DNA of 64,000 nucleotides from Aquimarina sp. AU474 (GCF_900312815.1 NZ_OMPE01000007.1:62001-126000), one strand, 5' to 3'. Shown: positions 9,045 to 18,669, counted from the stretch's first letter. A program made the numbers and translations. The notes: generated by a model not told the origin, from the letters alone.

Positions 9045-10358
9045 TTATGTAGTTCTTACAATTTTGGCACCTATCGCTCTTAAACGTTCATCGATATTTT
9101 CATATCCTCTATCAATTTGTTCTATATTATGAATGGTAGAAGTACCTTTTGCACTTAAAGCAGCTATTAATAATGAAATACCAGCTCTAATATCTGGAGA
9201 GACCATTGTAGTAGCTTTTAAAGTAGACTTAAAATCATGTCCAATAATAGTAGCTCTATGCGGATCACATAAGATTATTTTTGCTCCCATATCGATCAGT
9301 TTATCCACAAAAAACAAACGACTCTCGAACATTTTTTGATGTACCATAACTTCTCCTCGAGCCTGAGTAGCTATAACTAATACAATACTCAATAAATCAG
9401 GAGTAAATCCTGGCCAAGGAGCATCGGCAATAGTCATAAATGAGCCATCGATATAACTTTCGATTTGATACCCATCTTTATGTGCAGGAATATAAATATC
9501 ATCTCCAACTCGCTCTACAGTAATCCCAAGCTTTCTAAAGGTCGATGGAATTATTCCCAAATTATCCCAGCTTACATTTTTAATAGTAATTTCACTTTTG
9601 GTCATTGCCGCAAGACCAATCCATGAACCAATTTCGATCATATCTGGTAATACACGATGATTACAACCATTTAAGGAGGTTACCCCTTCTATGGTAAGTA
9701 AGTTTGAACCCACACCAGAGATTTTTGCTCCCATTGCATTTAGCATCTTACAAAGTTGCTGTAGATATGGTTCACATGCAGCATTATAAATAGTAGTTGT
9801 TCCTTTGGCTAATACAGCTGCCATTACGATATTAGCAGTACCAGTTACAGAAGCTTCATCTAACAACATATACGTGCCTGTTAGACCATCTGGCGCTTCT
9901 ACTCCATAAAAACGTTCTTCTTTATTATATCTAAATTTTGCGCCAAGATTTATGAAACCCTCAAAATGAGTATCCAAACGTCTTCTTCCTATTTTATCAC
10001 CACCGGGACGCGGAATGTATCCTTTTCCAAATCTAGCCAATAATGGGCCCACAATCATAATAGATCCTCTAAGGCCACTTCCTTCTTTCTTAAATTTTTC
10101 GCTTTCTAAATAATCAAGATCCAATTCATCGCTTTTAAAAGAATATGTTCCTTTATCAAGTTTTTGAATTTTAACTCCTAGATTACCTAAGATTTCTATC
10201 AATTTATTGACATCGCGTATATCAGGTATATTAGAAATTGTAACTTCTTCTGCTGTAAGTAAAACAGCGCAAAGAATCTGAAGGGCTTCATTTTTTGCTC
10301 CTTGAGGAGTGATTTCTCCTTTAAGCTGATGCCCTCCTTCTATTTGAAAAGTACCCAT
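9045..10358 (-). CDS. murA: UDP-N-acetylglucosamine 1-carboxyvinyltransferase MurA
   Basis: 437 residues of EPSP-synthase-like fold. MurA adds enolpyruvate from PEP to UDP-GlcNAc, the first committed step of peptidoglycan synthesis in the cytoplasm. The KNEALQILCAVLL segment near the N-terminus carries the conserved Lys-Asn. In the catalytic loop the usual PGGC reads PGGDKIGRRR, so the PEP- and fosfomycin-reactive Cys (Cys115 in E. coli) is Asp, residue 121 here. That change is known to keep activity and give fosfomycin resistance in other bacteria. The DUF4290 gene lies directly upstream in the same direction, the usual flavobacterial arrangement. Confidence 0.95.
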   Translation of the reverse strand: MGTFQIEGGHQLKGEITPQGAKNEALQILCAVLLTAEEVTISNIPDIRDVNKLIEILGNLGVKIQKLDKGTYSFKSDELDLDYLESEKFKKEGSGLRGSIMIVGPLLARFGKGYIPRPGGDKIGRRRLDTHFEGFINLGAKFRYNKEERFYGVEAPDGLTGTYMLLDEASVTGTANIVMAAVLAKGTTTIYNAACEPYLQQLCKMLNAMGAKISGVGSNLLTIEGVTSLNGCNHRVLPDMIEIGSWIGLAAMTKSEITIKNVSWDNLGIIPSTFRKLGITVERVGDDIYIPAHKDGYQIESYIDGSFMTIADAPWPGFTPDLLSIVLVIATQARGEVMVHQKMFESRLFFVDKLIDMGAKIILCDPHRATIIGHDFKSTLKATTMVSPDIRAGISLLIAALSAKGTSTIHNIEQIDRGYENIDERLRAIGAKIVRTT

Positions 10359-10412
10359 GTATTTGTTAATCTTTTGTGGTTAGTAATCTAATTTATTGCT
10401 GGTTTCAAAGAT

Positions 10413-11066
10413 TTAATAACGTTTTTTACCTCTACTACGGTAGTTTTTCTTACCGCTATTATTGGTATTGGTATGTTTTTTCTTTTTATTACTACCTCTT
10501 AGTAAGTTTGAAGAATCGGTTAAATCTTCTGTACTTCCTTTTAGATTAATTTTTCCGTTACTCAATTCAAAAAGATGATCAAAAATAACACTGTCTTCAA
10601 CAGTATCTTTGTTCCAGTTTAAATAACACTTTTTCATGTGATTTGCAATCGTGAATGTAAGTGCGTTTTTTAAATCGCCATCTTCCCAACTATTTGCAAC
10701 ATCGATCATCCTTTTTATATTATTTCCATAAAAACGATATTTAGGGAAATTTTGAGGATAATCTAGAGGTTCTGGTCGTTCCTGCAGTTTTTCTTTAGTT
10801 AAAACTGGAAAAGGAGTATCAACATCTAGTTTAAAATCACTCATAATAAATAACTGATCCCATAGCTTATGCTGAAACTCAGGCACATCTCTTAAATGAG
10901 GCTGTAAGTTTCCCATAACCGCTATAATAGATTTGGTTACTTTATTTCTCTCTTCTCGGTCTTCAATTGCAACAGTAAAATTAATCATCTTCTGTAAATG
11001 ACGACCATACTCAGGAATAATGAGTTTTTCACGCTCAGTATTATATTCTAAATTGTTAATATCCAT
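10413..11066 (-). CDS. DUF4290 domain-containing protein
   Basis: 217 residues. The N-terminal body (LEYNTEREKLIIPEYGRHLQ through EDRxERN) matches the Bacteroidota-restricted DUF4290 family, which regularly sits upstream of murA as it does here with 54 bases between. The last 40 residues are basic and low-complexity (KKKKHTNTNNSGKKNYRSRG), which suggests RNA or nucleotide-acid contact, though that is inference. No signal peptide or membrane segment. Function unknown; co-transcription with murA suggests a link to growth or envelope synthesis. Confidence 0.8.
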   Translation of the reverse strand: MDINNLEYNTEREKLIIPEYGRHLQKMINFTVAIEDREERNKVTKSIIAVMGNLQPHLRDVPEFQHKLWDQLFIMSDFKLDVDTPFPVLTKEKLQERPEPLDYPQNFPKYRFYGNNIKRMIDVANSWEDGDLKNALTFTIANHMKKCYLNWNKDTVEDSVIFDHLFELSNGKINLKGSTEDLTDSSNLLRGSNKKKKHTNTNNSGKKNYRSRGKKRY

Positions 11067-11254
11067 AAAATGTAAAAATAAAAAGTGAAGTTATTCTCTC
11101 TCTTTTTGAAGCAAAAATAATTCGTTCCGCAAAATACTAAAATAAAATAAGTAAGTTGATTTTTTTTAAACGTAAAATAAAGCAGCTTATTATTCATTTT
11201 TTTAAGCCACTTAAATGATATATTGTAAAGTACCCTTACAATCCAAGCACCTTG

Positions 11255-11539
11255 TTATAGTGAAATAACACCTTCAACTTTTGAAGAGATTTCTTTATAC
11301 TTAACGATTACCTCATCAGGATTCTTCATCCGTACATTAATAGAAACACTCGTGTATTTTCCATTCTTGGACTGTTTTGTACTAATCACCGCTCCCAAAT
11401 TATCAAATATGCTTTCTATTTGCTGTATTTTGGTATCATCTGTAGGTACGATAAACTTGTATAAATATGCAGTAGGCCATAGCGCTGTATCCGCCAATTG
11501 TACCTTTAATTTTTTATAGAACTCTTCTGAATCACTCAT
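11255..11539 (-). CDS. DUF493 (YbeD-like) family protein
   Basis: 94 residues with the alpha/beta ACT-like pattern of DUF493: YKFIVPTDD, a helix with IESIFDNLGA, then TSVSINVRMKNPDEVIVKYKEIS. E. coli YbeD is the best-known member and has an ACT-like regulatory fold; no reaction is assigned. It stands alone between DUF4290 and the molybdenum-enzyme genes on the same strand. Soluble, cytoplasmic. Confidence 0.8.
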   Translation of the reverse strand: MSDSEEFYKKLKVQLADTALWPTAYLYKFIVPTDDTKIQQIESIFDNLGAVISTKQSKNGKYTSVSINVRMKNPDEVIVKYKEISSKVEGVISL

Positions 11540-11612
11540 ATATTAATCCCCAACAAAAATTTTGACAAAGATAAGCGTTCTTATTTATAAAAACGACCTT
11601 GTAATAAATTCT

Positions 11613-12221
11613 TTAGCTCAAAAATTTACGCTTATATAATGCCTCATATTGCTCTACCGTATCCACATCTATCGCAATATCCTTTGCAGGAATAGTTTTT
11701 GTCCTATTTTGATATTTATCAATCAAATACCGAGCTCCATAATCCTTATTAAATTTTGATAACTCGCTAAACAAATTTTTAGAAAACAATGCAGGAACAC
11801 CTATTCTGTTTCCCAAATCTGAAGCAACGATATGATCAGGTTTTTCCTTAAAACCAGTAATCAGCTTACTAAAATGATCGGCTTCGATTAAGGGTTGATC
11901 TATTACTGAGATCAACACGGCATCATAACAGAAATCTTTATGTACTATATAATTAATCCCACAACTTATAGAAGACCCCATTCCCGACTGCCAATTGGTA
12001 TTATTGAGTATCGTAATAGATGAATTTTTAATACGATCATTAATCAATTTAAAATTTGCACCAAGTACGACAAAAGTATCTACGTTCTCTAGTGCTAGTG
12101 ATTGTTGGATCGCGTTCTCAATTAATGTAGTATTGGCCCAAGGTAACAATTGTTTTGGTGTACCCATTCTACTCGAAGAACCCGCAGCAAGTATAAGGTG
12201 TGCTATCTTAGTCTTTGACAT
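11613..12221 (-). CDS. MocA-like nucleotidyltransferase (molybdenum cofactor cytidylyltransferase)
   Basis: 202 residues of NTP-transferase fold. LILAAGSSSRMGTPKQLLPW is the nucleotide-binding signature, with SVIDQPLI as the metal-binding DxP-type motif. MocA adds CMP to molybdopterin to make MCD, used by xanthine-dehydrogenase-family enzymes. The gene overlaps the end of the xdhC-like gene by 14 bases and lies just behind a Mo hydroxylase, so it very likely matures the cofactor for that enzyme. A sugar nucleotidyltransferase role is less likely in this context. Confidence 0.82.
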   Translation of the reverse strand: MSKTKIAHLILAAGSSSRMGTPKQLLPWANTTLIENAIQQSLALENVDTFVVLGANFKLINDRIKNSSITILNNTNWQSGMGSSISCGINYIVHKDFCYDAVLISVIDQPLIEADHFSKLITGFKEKPDHIVASDLGNRIGVPALFSKNLFSELSKFNKDYGARYLIDKYQNRTKTIPAKDIAIDVDTVEQYEALYKRKFLS

Positions 12222-13278
12222 GGATAGTTTTTATACTTTTCCTTTTAGAATCATCGTGAATGGCTCCTTTTTTATCTTGTAAAGGAATTGGGTCCTGATC
12301 TCTAATCACAGATAAAATCTCTGCAATTATTGCTATGGCAATTTCTTGAGGCGTTTCGGCACCAAGGTTTAATCCCGCAGGCCCATGAATAATCTCGATA
12401 AATTCGGCTGTAACTTCTGGATAATATTCTATAAATGCAGAGAGTAACTTTTCTCTACGCCTAGCAGGACCTAATAAGCCTATATATGAAACATTTACAT
12501 CTTTTATCGCTTGTAAATACAACAGATCTTTAGCAAAATTATGTGTCATTAGCACTATTGCAGTTTGATCATCATCATTTGTAATACGTAACTCCTCATG
12601 AGACACTGGAGTTACCTCTTTTGCTCCAGGAAAATCTTCTAAATTCTTCGGGGCTTTAGGCGAACAAATAACCTCAACCTCCCACCCCATGACAGAGGCT
12701 AAGGTGCACAATTGAGCAGCATCATGCTCTGCACCGATGATTATTAACCTAAAACAAGGTTTCATTTCCCTAAAAAAACATTCAGTATCTGTATGTTGAG
12801 GAAACGATACTTGATCCACTTGATCAGAAAAGAAGAATGTATTACTTTTTTCAAACACTACTACAGATCCCATATTTGAGTTATGATCATCTATCTTCGA
12901 GTAAAATGACTTAATATCAAATGGAATTCTTAGCTCGAGATGTTTTTGAATCGATTCAATACCAGCATTATTAATCTCAAAGGTTTCAATCAAAATATAC
13001 AATAATCCTTCGCAACCTAAACGATATTTACCATCATAGGTCATTACTTTAGGGCTACCAGAATCAAATACAGTTTGTGCCTGTCTCAGCACTTCTTTTT
13101 CAACACATCCCCCACTAACGGCGCCAATAGTTTTTCCATTTTTTAAAATAAGCATCCCTACTCCAGGTCTTCGATATGACGACCCTTCTACATCTACAAC
13201 TGTAGCCATAACAGCAGGAATACCCTGTTGTTTGGCTACAGCATATGATGCTATAATTTCTTTAAACTCGTGTGTCAT
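12208..13278 (-). CDS. XdhC/CoxI family cofactor maturation protein
   Basis: 356 residues with the N-terminal XdhC_CoxI domain (VMATVVDVEGSSYRRPG, then GAVSGGCVEKEVL) and a C-terminal Rossmann-like XdhC domain (RLIIIGAEHDAAQLC near the middle, then IGLLGPARRR). XdhC proteins bind sulfurated molybdenum cofactor and insert it into xanthine-dehydrogenase-type enzymes. It lies 11 bases downstream of the Mo subunit gene and overlaps the MocA-like gene, which makes a compact enzyme-plus-maturation operon. Cytoplasmic. Confidence 0.88.
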   Translation of the reverse strand: MTHEFKEIIASYAVAKQQGIPAVMATVVDVEGSSYRRPGVGMLILKNGKTIGAVSGGCVEKEVLRQAQTVFDSGSPKVMTYDGKYRLGCEGLLYILIETFEINNAGIESIQKHLELRIPFDIKSFYSKIDDHNSNMGSVVVFEKSNTFFFSDQVDQVSFPQHTDTECFFREMKPCFRLIIIGAEHDAAQLCTLASVMGWEVEVICSPKAPKNLEDFPGAKEVTPVSHEELRITNDDDQTAIVLMTHNFAKDLLYLQAIKDVNVSYIGLLGPARRREKLLSAFIEYYPEVTAEFIEIIHGPAGLNLGAETPQEIAIAIIAEILSVIRDQDPIPLQDKKGAIHDDSKRKSIKTIHVKD

Positions 13279-13289
13279 ACAATATTCTC

Positions 13290-15443
13290 CTATCCTAAAG
13301 GTGCATTACCTTTCATGTGTTTTATAAAAGGTTGTTTATACAATCGTATTCCTTTTGCAGCCTTTATTGCATTAGCAACGGCAGCCCCAGCTGGTGGTAA
13401 GGTAGGTTCACCAAGCCCCGTTGGGGCAATATCATTTTCTATAAAATGCGTTTCTACAACTGGTGTTTCATTAATACGTATTAAGCGATAGGTATTAAAA
13501 TTTGTATCTACTGGTGCTCCATCTTTAAATGCAAAATCACCATACATGGCGTGACCTACACCATCAATAACACCACCTTCGATTTGATTTTTGGCCCCCA
13601 GCGGATTAACAACAATACCACAATCTACAATACACGTTACTTTTTTAACTACCGGAATATCATTTTCTAATACTACATCTGCTACCTCGGCCACATGTGT
13701 ATTATGACAATAATAAGCACTAAATCCTTGATAGACTCCTTCTTTGGCATTACCCCATCCAGATTTATCCACCGCAACCTTAATCACATTTTCTAATCGC
13801 TCTGGAGAGTATTGAATTCTATCATCTGTGGTTCCTTTTACTTTTTGTAGTAAATCTAATCGTAGTTTGATACGATCAACCTCAAGTATTTCTGCGATCT
13901 CATCAAAGAAACTTTGCTCTGCAAATGATAAGAAATTCGTATATGGCGCTCTCCATGCTCCTGTGGTAATATTACTATCGTAACTAGCAACATCTACCTG
14001 ATAATTTTCTATCGCTCCAGCAGGGAAAAAATTAGGGATTAATCCATACATATTAGAATTTACAGATGCTTCTTTAAGATGATACCCTGTAATATTTCCA
14101 TCTTTTACAGAGGCTTTGATTCTATATTTTATAGACGGGCGATAAATCCCTGCTGCCATATCATCCTCTCTAGAATATACAACCTTAATAGGTTTTTGAG
14201 CCAATTTGGATATCTCTGCAGCTTCTAAGGCAAAATCACCGTACAATCTTCTTCCAAAACCGCCACCCATCCTGGTCATATCTACTGTAACTTGTTCTGG
14301 ATCTCTTTCTAATAATTCTGCTACCCTACGTCCTGTTCCTGCGGGAGTTTGTATAGGCCCTACCAAACGTACCTTATCTGCAGTTACATCTGCAAAGAAA
14401 TTCATTGGTTCCATACAATTATGAGGAAGAAAAGGAGACTCATACGTACGCTCAATTACTTGATCCGCTTCAGCAAATGCTTTTTTCACATCACCATCTG
14501 CACGTAACGTATTAAACTCTTTACCATCTAATAATCCTGTTAGAATTTTATCATGTTTTTCGGTACTCTCTAATTCTGAGTCTGATATCCAGGTAGCCTG
14601 TAACGCTTTCTTACCTTTCATGGCTGCCCACGTATTGCTGGCTAAAACGGCTACTTTATCTCCAAATCTAATTGCATCTTGTACTCCAGTAATAGATTTA
14701 GCAGCAGTAGCATCAAAGCTTTCAAGTTTTTTTCCAAAAGAAGGCGGTCTTAATACAACCGCATAAAGCATTCCTTCTTCTTTATAATCCAAACCATATA
14801 ATGGTTTACCGGTTATTATTTTATCGATATCTACATTACTAGCATCTGTACCTATAATTTTAAAATCTTTGATTTCTTTGAGTGCCACATTCTCCGGAAC
14901 TTCGAGTGCCGCGGCTTCTTTAACGACTTCACCATATCCAAGTTTATCACCATTTGCATTTATAATCACACCATTTTCAGTCTTACAAGTCGATGGGTCT
15001 ACTCCCCATTTTGCAGCCGCGGCATTAATTAACATCTGTCTTGCGGTTGCTCCTGTTTGCCGCAGAGGTTCCCATCCTTGGCGTAATGACTGACTACCCC
15101 CAGCTACTTGTCTTGTAAAATTTTTGGTATCTAAAGCACCTTGTACTACATGCACATTATCCCAAGATACGTCTAGTTCTTCGGCAATAAGCATTGGCAT
15201 AGATGTTTTTACTCCTTGTCCTATCTCTGGATTAGGAGAAAAAATAGTAACCATACCATTATCTGCAATTTTAATAAATGCATTAAAATCATTGAAGTTT
15301 AATTGAGTAATATCAACTGGTGGAGCTGCTTCTGGCTTACAGGCCTGAAATAAGTTAAAACCAATTAATATTCCTCCTCCTGCCAATGCAGAAGTTTTTA
15401 TAAATGACCTTCTACTAAAGGAAGGTGATATCATCTGTTTCAT
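13290..15443 (-). CDS. Molybdopterin-binding hydroxylase large subunit, IorB-like, Tat-exported
   Basis: 717 residues. The N-terminus carries SRRSFIK, a twin-arginine signal, then a hydrophobic stretch and FQAC, which could act as a lipobox, so the enzyme is exported and perhaps lipid-anchored. The body is an aldehyde oxidase/xanthine dehydrogenase Mo-binding fold with GGGFGRRLYGDFALEA and the C-terminal catalytic GLGEP (Glu). It resembles the isoquinoline 1-oxidoreductase beta subunit type, which pairs with a small 2Fe-2S subunit and lacks an FAD subunit. That small subunit is the adjacent upstream gene. The physiological substrate (an aldehyde or N-heterocycle) cannot be told. Confidence 0.88.
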   Translation of the reverse strand: MKQMISPSFSRRSFIKTSALAGGGILIGFNLFQACKPEAAPPVDITQLNFNDFNAFIKIADNGMVTIFSPNPEIGQGVKTSMPMLIAEELDVSWDNVHVVQGALDTKNFTRQVAGGSQSLRQGWEPLRQTGATARQMLINAAAAKWGVDPSTCKTENGVIINANGDKLGYGEVVKEAAALEVPENVALKEIKDFKIIGTDASNVDIDKIITGKPLYGLDYKEEGMLYAVVLRPPSFGKKLESFDATAAKSITGVQDAIRFGDKVAVLASNTWAAMKGKKALQATWISDSELESTEKHDKILTGLLDGKEFNTLRADGDVKKAFAEADQVIERTYESPFLPHNCMEPMNFFADVTADKVRLVGPIQTPAGTGRRVAELLERDPEQVTVDMTRMGGGFGRRLYGDFALEAAEISKLAQKPIKVVYSREDDMAAGIYRPSIKYRIKASVKDGNITGYHLKEASVNSNMYGLIPNFFPAGAIENYQVDVASYDSNITTGAWRAPYTNFLSFAEQSFFDEIAEILEVDRIKLRLDLLQKVKGTTDDRIQYSPERLENVIKVAVDKSGWGNAKEGVYQGFSAYYCHNTHVAEVADVVLENDIPVVKKVTCIVDCGIVVNPLGAKNQIEGGVIDGVGHAMYGDFAFKDGAPVDTNFNTYRLIRINETPVVETHFIENDIAPTGLGEPTLPPAGAAVANAIKAAKGIRLYKQPFIKHMKGNAPLG

Positions 15444-15462
15444 TTGATAAGTTTTTAATTGG

Positions 15463-15927
15463 TTAGCTCAATTTTTTACTAGCAGCAAGTTCAACGGCCT
15501 TTTCTATTCTATTATAAGAGGCGCATCTACATATGTTACCACTCATCGCATCTCTAATCTCTGATCTACTTGGGTTTGCATTTTGTTCGAGAAATGCTGT
15601 TGCCGACATGATTTGCCCGGCTTGACAATACCCACACTGTGGCACATCGATTTCTTTCCAAGCTAGTTGCACTGGATGAGAAGCATCTTCTGAAATACCT
15701 TCGATAGTAGTAATCTCCATATCCTCAACATTACCCACTTGTAACAAACAACTTCTGGTTGCAGATCCGTCGACATGTACAGTACACGCTCCGCATTGGC
15801 CAATACCACAGCCAAATTTTGTACCTACCATATCCAAATGATCCCTAAGTACCCAAAGAAGAGGGGTATCCTGATCAGCCTCAACAGTATGAGGTTTTCC
15901 ATTTATTTTCAAATTGTAAACCGGCAT
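15463..15927 (-). CDS. (2Fe-2S)-binding hydroxylase small subunit, IorA-like
   Basis: 154 residues with two 2Fe-2S sites: plant-ferredoxin type CGIGQCGACTVHVDG in the N-terminal half, and the alpha-helical site CGYCQAGQIMS plus CRCASY in the C-terminal half. This is the standard small subunit of two-subunit Mo hydroxylases and passes electrons from the Mo centre to an outside acceptor. First gene of the cluster, 19 bases before the Mo subunit. It has no signal of its own, so it is probably carried out by the Tat signal of its partner. Confidence 0.92.
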   Translation of the reverse strand: MPVYNLKINGKPHTVEADQDTPLLWVLRDHLDMVGTKFGCGIGQCGACTVHVDGSATRSCLLQVGNVEDMEITTIEGISEDASHPVQLAWKEIDVPQCGYCQAGQIMSATAFLEQNANPSRSEIRDAMSGNICRCASYNRIEKAVELAASKKLS

Positions 15928-16199
15928 GAAATTTAATTTTAGGATTTGTATTTAACTAGTCTAAATAAAGCAATTGTATGTGAATTGCTAAGGAAGTTAC
16001 TAAAAAATCAAACGGGCAAATTGAACTTTAACAGAGCTTTATATTAATATTAATACTCTCTACGATTTATGTCATTTTACAATTTATCCTAAAATTTTGT
16101 GGGTATAATTTTAGTCTTGCCTTCTCTAACCAAGAAAAGTTTAAACAACTTCTTTTAAAATTCCCTTTATAATCACGAGATTTGTAGAAAAATACCGCT

Positions 16200-16757
16200 T
16201 TGACTAAAAAAAGAATCGTAATCACAGGAGCACCAGGAACAGGAAAAACTTCTGTTATTGTTAAACTGGAAGCTTCCAATTTTTTCTGCTTTCATGAAGT
16301 TATACGATCTATGACTCAAGAAGCAAAAGAAAGTGATCAATCTACGACCTTTGCCTCTAACCCCATAGTATCTGTCTCTGATCCCTATGAGTTTAACACT
16401 CAGATTCTAAATGGACGAATCAAGCAGTATACAGATGCTACATCAAAAAATGACGATATTTTATTTTATGATCGAGGGATACCTGATGTTTTAGCGTATA
16501 TGGACTATTTTGATCAAACCTATGGTGATGATTTTATAAATGAATGTAAAAACCACACCTACGATCACATCTTTTTATTACCTCCTTGGGAAGAAATATA
16601 TGTGTCGGATAATGAACGATATGAAAGTTTTGCACAAGCAAAAGATATTCATCACCACTTATTAGAAACCTACACTAGATTTGGATATTCGTGTATAGAA
16701 GTTCCTTTTGGTAGTGTAGATGAACGTCAAGATTTTATTCTTAAAAGTATAACATAG
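16200..16757 (+). CDS. AAA family NTPase (AAA_28-like)
   Basis: 185 residues. Walker A is GAPGTGKTS at residues 9-17, and YDRGIPDVLAY resembles the Walker B/DR region of nucleoside-kinase-like AAA_28 proteins. The fold suggests a small P-loop kinase or NTPase; the substrate is unknown. Start is TTG at 16200: an in-frame stop lies 15 bases upstream and no ATG precedes the P-loop. It ends 1 base before the recQ start, so the two are translationally linked. Upstream is a 272-base spacer facing the Mo hydroxylase genes. Confidence 0.75.
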   Translation: MTKKRIVITGAPGTGKTSVIVKLEASNFFCFHEVIRSMTQEAKESDQSTTFASNPIVSVSDPYEFNTQILNGRIKQYTDATSKNDDILFYDRGIPDVLAYMDYFDQTYGDDFINECKNHTYDHIFLLPPWEEIYVSDNERYESFAQAKDIHHHLLETYTRFGYSCIEVPFGSVDERQDFILKSIT

Positions 16758-16758
16758 A

Positions 16759-18669
16759 TTGATACAATCCCCCCTTCAAATATTACAACAGTATTGGAAG
16801 TATTCTAGTTTCAAACCACTTCAGGAAGAAATTATTAATACGGTTCTTGAGGGGAATGATACCTTTGCATTATTACCAACCGGTGGCGGAAAATCTATTT
16901 GTTTTCAAGTTCCTGCAATGTTAAAAGAAGGAATATGTGTTGTGATTTCTCCTTTGGTTGCTTTAATGCAAGATCAGGTAAAAAATCTAATTGCAAAAGA
17001 CATTAAAGCAATAGCATTACCCAGTGGGATCAAATATTCAGAGTTAGATACTCTTCTTGATAATTGTTTATATGGTAATTATAAATTTTTATACTTATCA
17101 CCAGAACGATTGCAGCAAGATATTGTACAAGAACGCCTAAAACAGATGAATATTAATTTAATCGCTGTTGATGAAGCACATTGTATATCACAATGGGGTA
17201 ATGATTTTAGACCATCATATAAAAAAATCACTATTCTAAGGGAGATGCACCCAGCAGTGCCCGTAATTGCATTAACTGCTACTGCTACCGATAAAGTCGT
17301 TGAAGATACGGTAAAAGCGCTGGATCTATTTCAACCTAAAATCTTAAAGCAATCTTTTTTTAGAGCTAACCTGGGATATATGGTTGTTCGATCTGAAGAT
17401 AAAGTATACCATATAAGTAAGATATTACAAAAATACGCTGGTCCTTCTATTATATATGTAAGAAACCGAAAATCTGCGGTAGAGCTCAATGATTATCTTA
17501 ATGCCAATAGCATATCTGCAACATTTTATCATGGCGGTATAGACCACCAAGAAAAAACAAAACGTTTTAATCGATGGCTACAAGAAGATGTACGTGTAAT
17601 GGTGGCTACCAATGCCTTTGGTATGGGAATCGATAAACCCAATGTACGTACTGTGATTCATTACCACACTCCAGAAAGTATTGAGAGTTATTTTCAAGAA
17701 GCTGGCAGAGCAGGTCGAGATGGAGAAAAGTCATTTGCCTTTTTATTACGCAATCAAAATGATAAGCATAGACTTTATAATCAGTTTATAAAAGTATTAC
17801 CTAATATCGATACGGTAAAACTGGTATACAGAAAACTATGTAACTATTTTCAGATCTCTTATGGTGAAGGCGAGCAAACATCTCATGAGTTCGATTTTAA
17901 TACATTTTGCAAAACCTATGATCTAAATGCTCTAGTTACTTATAATACACTACAGTTTTTGGATCGTTGTGGTGTGATTAGGTTCGTACAGCGATACACT
18001 AAGAAAAGTGGGTTGTATATCACCACCACAAGCAACTATCTTTTAAAATATTTAGATAACAATCCAAATTACGAAATCATCACTAAAGCTATATTAAGAA
18101 TGTATAGCGGTATTTTTGATGAAGAAGTAGCTATTAATATTCCTTTAATTTCTTCAAAAATTAATATTTCAGAAAAAGAGATCATTAGGGTATTAAACAA
18201 ACTAAAAGAGGCCGAATTGGTTGAGTTTAGTTATAAAACATCTGATGCAGAGATCATTTTTTTAATTCCCAGAGAGGATGATCGTACGATCAATAGAGTT
18301 AAACACCTCTTAATCGAACAAAATGATTCTAAAAAAGAGAAGGTAGAAGCTATCATCGAGTATATCGACAACGATACAATGTGCAAAAGCAGATTGTTAT
18401 TAGCTTATTTTGGAGAAGAGAACACCAAAGACTGTGGCATTTGCAGTTATTGCTTCTCTAAAGGCAAAAAACAAGAAAAAATCGAAACATCTAAAATACA
18501 AGAGGATATTGTAAGGCTTTTACAAGAAAAACAATTATCTTCAAGAGATTTGATAGCGTATCTAGACTATCCTGAAAAATTATTATTGGAAGTGCTCAGA
18601 GAAATGAATCAGCATCAAATTATTACAATCAATCACAATAACAACTATCAACTAGCACAAAACAAATGA
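16759..18669 (+). CDS. recQ: RecQ family ATP-dependent DNA helicase
   Basis: 636 residues. Motif I is LLPTGGGKSICFQ, motif II is AVDEAHCISQWG, and QEAGRAGRDG is motif VI. The zinc cluster CKSRLLLAYFGE...CGICSYC starts at C542, about 160 residues later than in E. coli RecQ, with a winged-helix-like region placed before it and only a short tail behind. No HRDC domain is evident. 3'-5' unwinding in recombination and fork repair is expected. Start is TTG at 16759, because no ATG occurs before motif I. The last codon overlaps the fmt start (ATGA). Confidence 0.9.
   Translation: MIQSPLQILQQYWKYSSFKPLQEEIINTVLEGNDTFALLPTGGGKSICFQVPAMLKEGICVVISPLVALMQDQVKNLIAKDIKAIALPSGIKYSELDTLLDNCLYGNYKFLYLSPERLQQDIVQERLKQMNINLIAVDEAHCISQWGNDFRPSYKKITILREMHPAVPVIALTATATDKVVEDTVKALDLFQPKILKQSFFRANLGYMVVRSEDKVYHISKILQKYAGPSIIYVRNRKSAVELNDYLNANSISATFYHGGIDHQEKTKRFNRWLQEDVRVMVATNAFGMGIDKPNVRTVIHYHTPESIESYFQEAGRAGRDGEKSFAFLLRNQNDKHRLYNQFIKVLPNIDTVKLVYRKLCNYFQISYGEGEQTSHEFDFNTFCKTYDLNALVTYNTLQFLDRCGVIRFVQRYTKKSGLYITTTSNYLLKYLDNNPNYEIITKAILRMYSGIFDEEVAINIPLISSKINISEKEIIRVLNKLKEAELVEFSYKTSDAEIIFLIPREDDRTINRVKHLLIEQNDSKKEKVEAIIEYIDNDTMCKSRLLLAYFGEENTKDCGICSYCFSKGKKQEKIETSKIQEDIVRLLQEKQLSSRDLIAYLDYPEKLLLEVLREMNQHQIITINHNNNYQLAQNK

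Noticed and set aside
11613..15927. Carbon monoxide dehydrogenase (coxMSL) cluster
   Set aside because: No FAD subunit, and the Mo subunit lacks the CoxL active-site Cys-Ser motif; it is of IorB type with a Tat signal.
16067..16279. 70-codon minus-strand frame overlapping the NTPase start
   Set aside because: It overlaps the Walker A coding region antisense, and its product has no coherent features.
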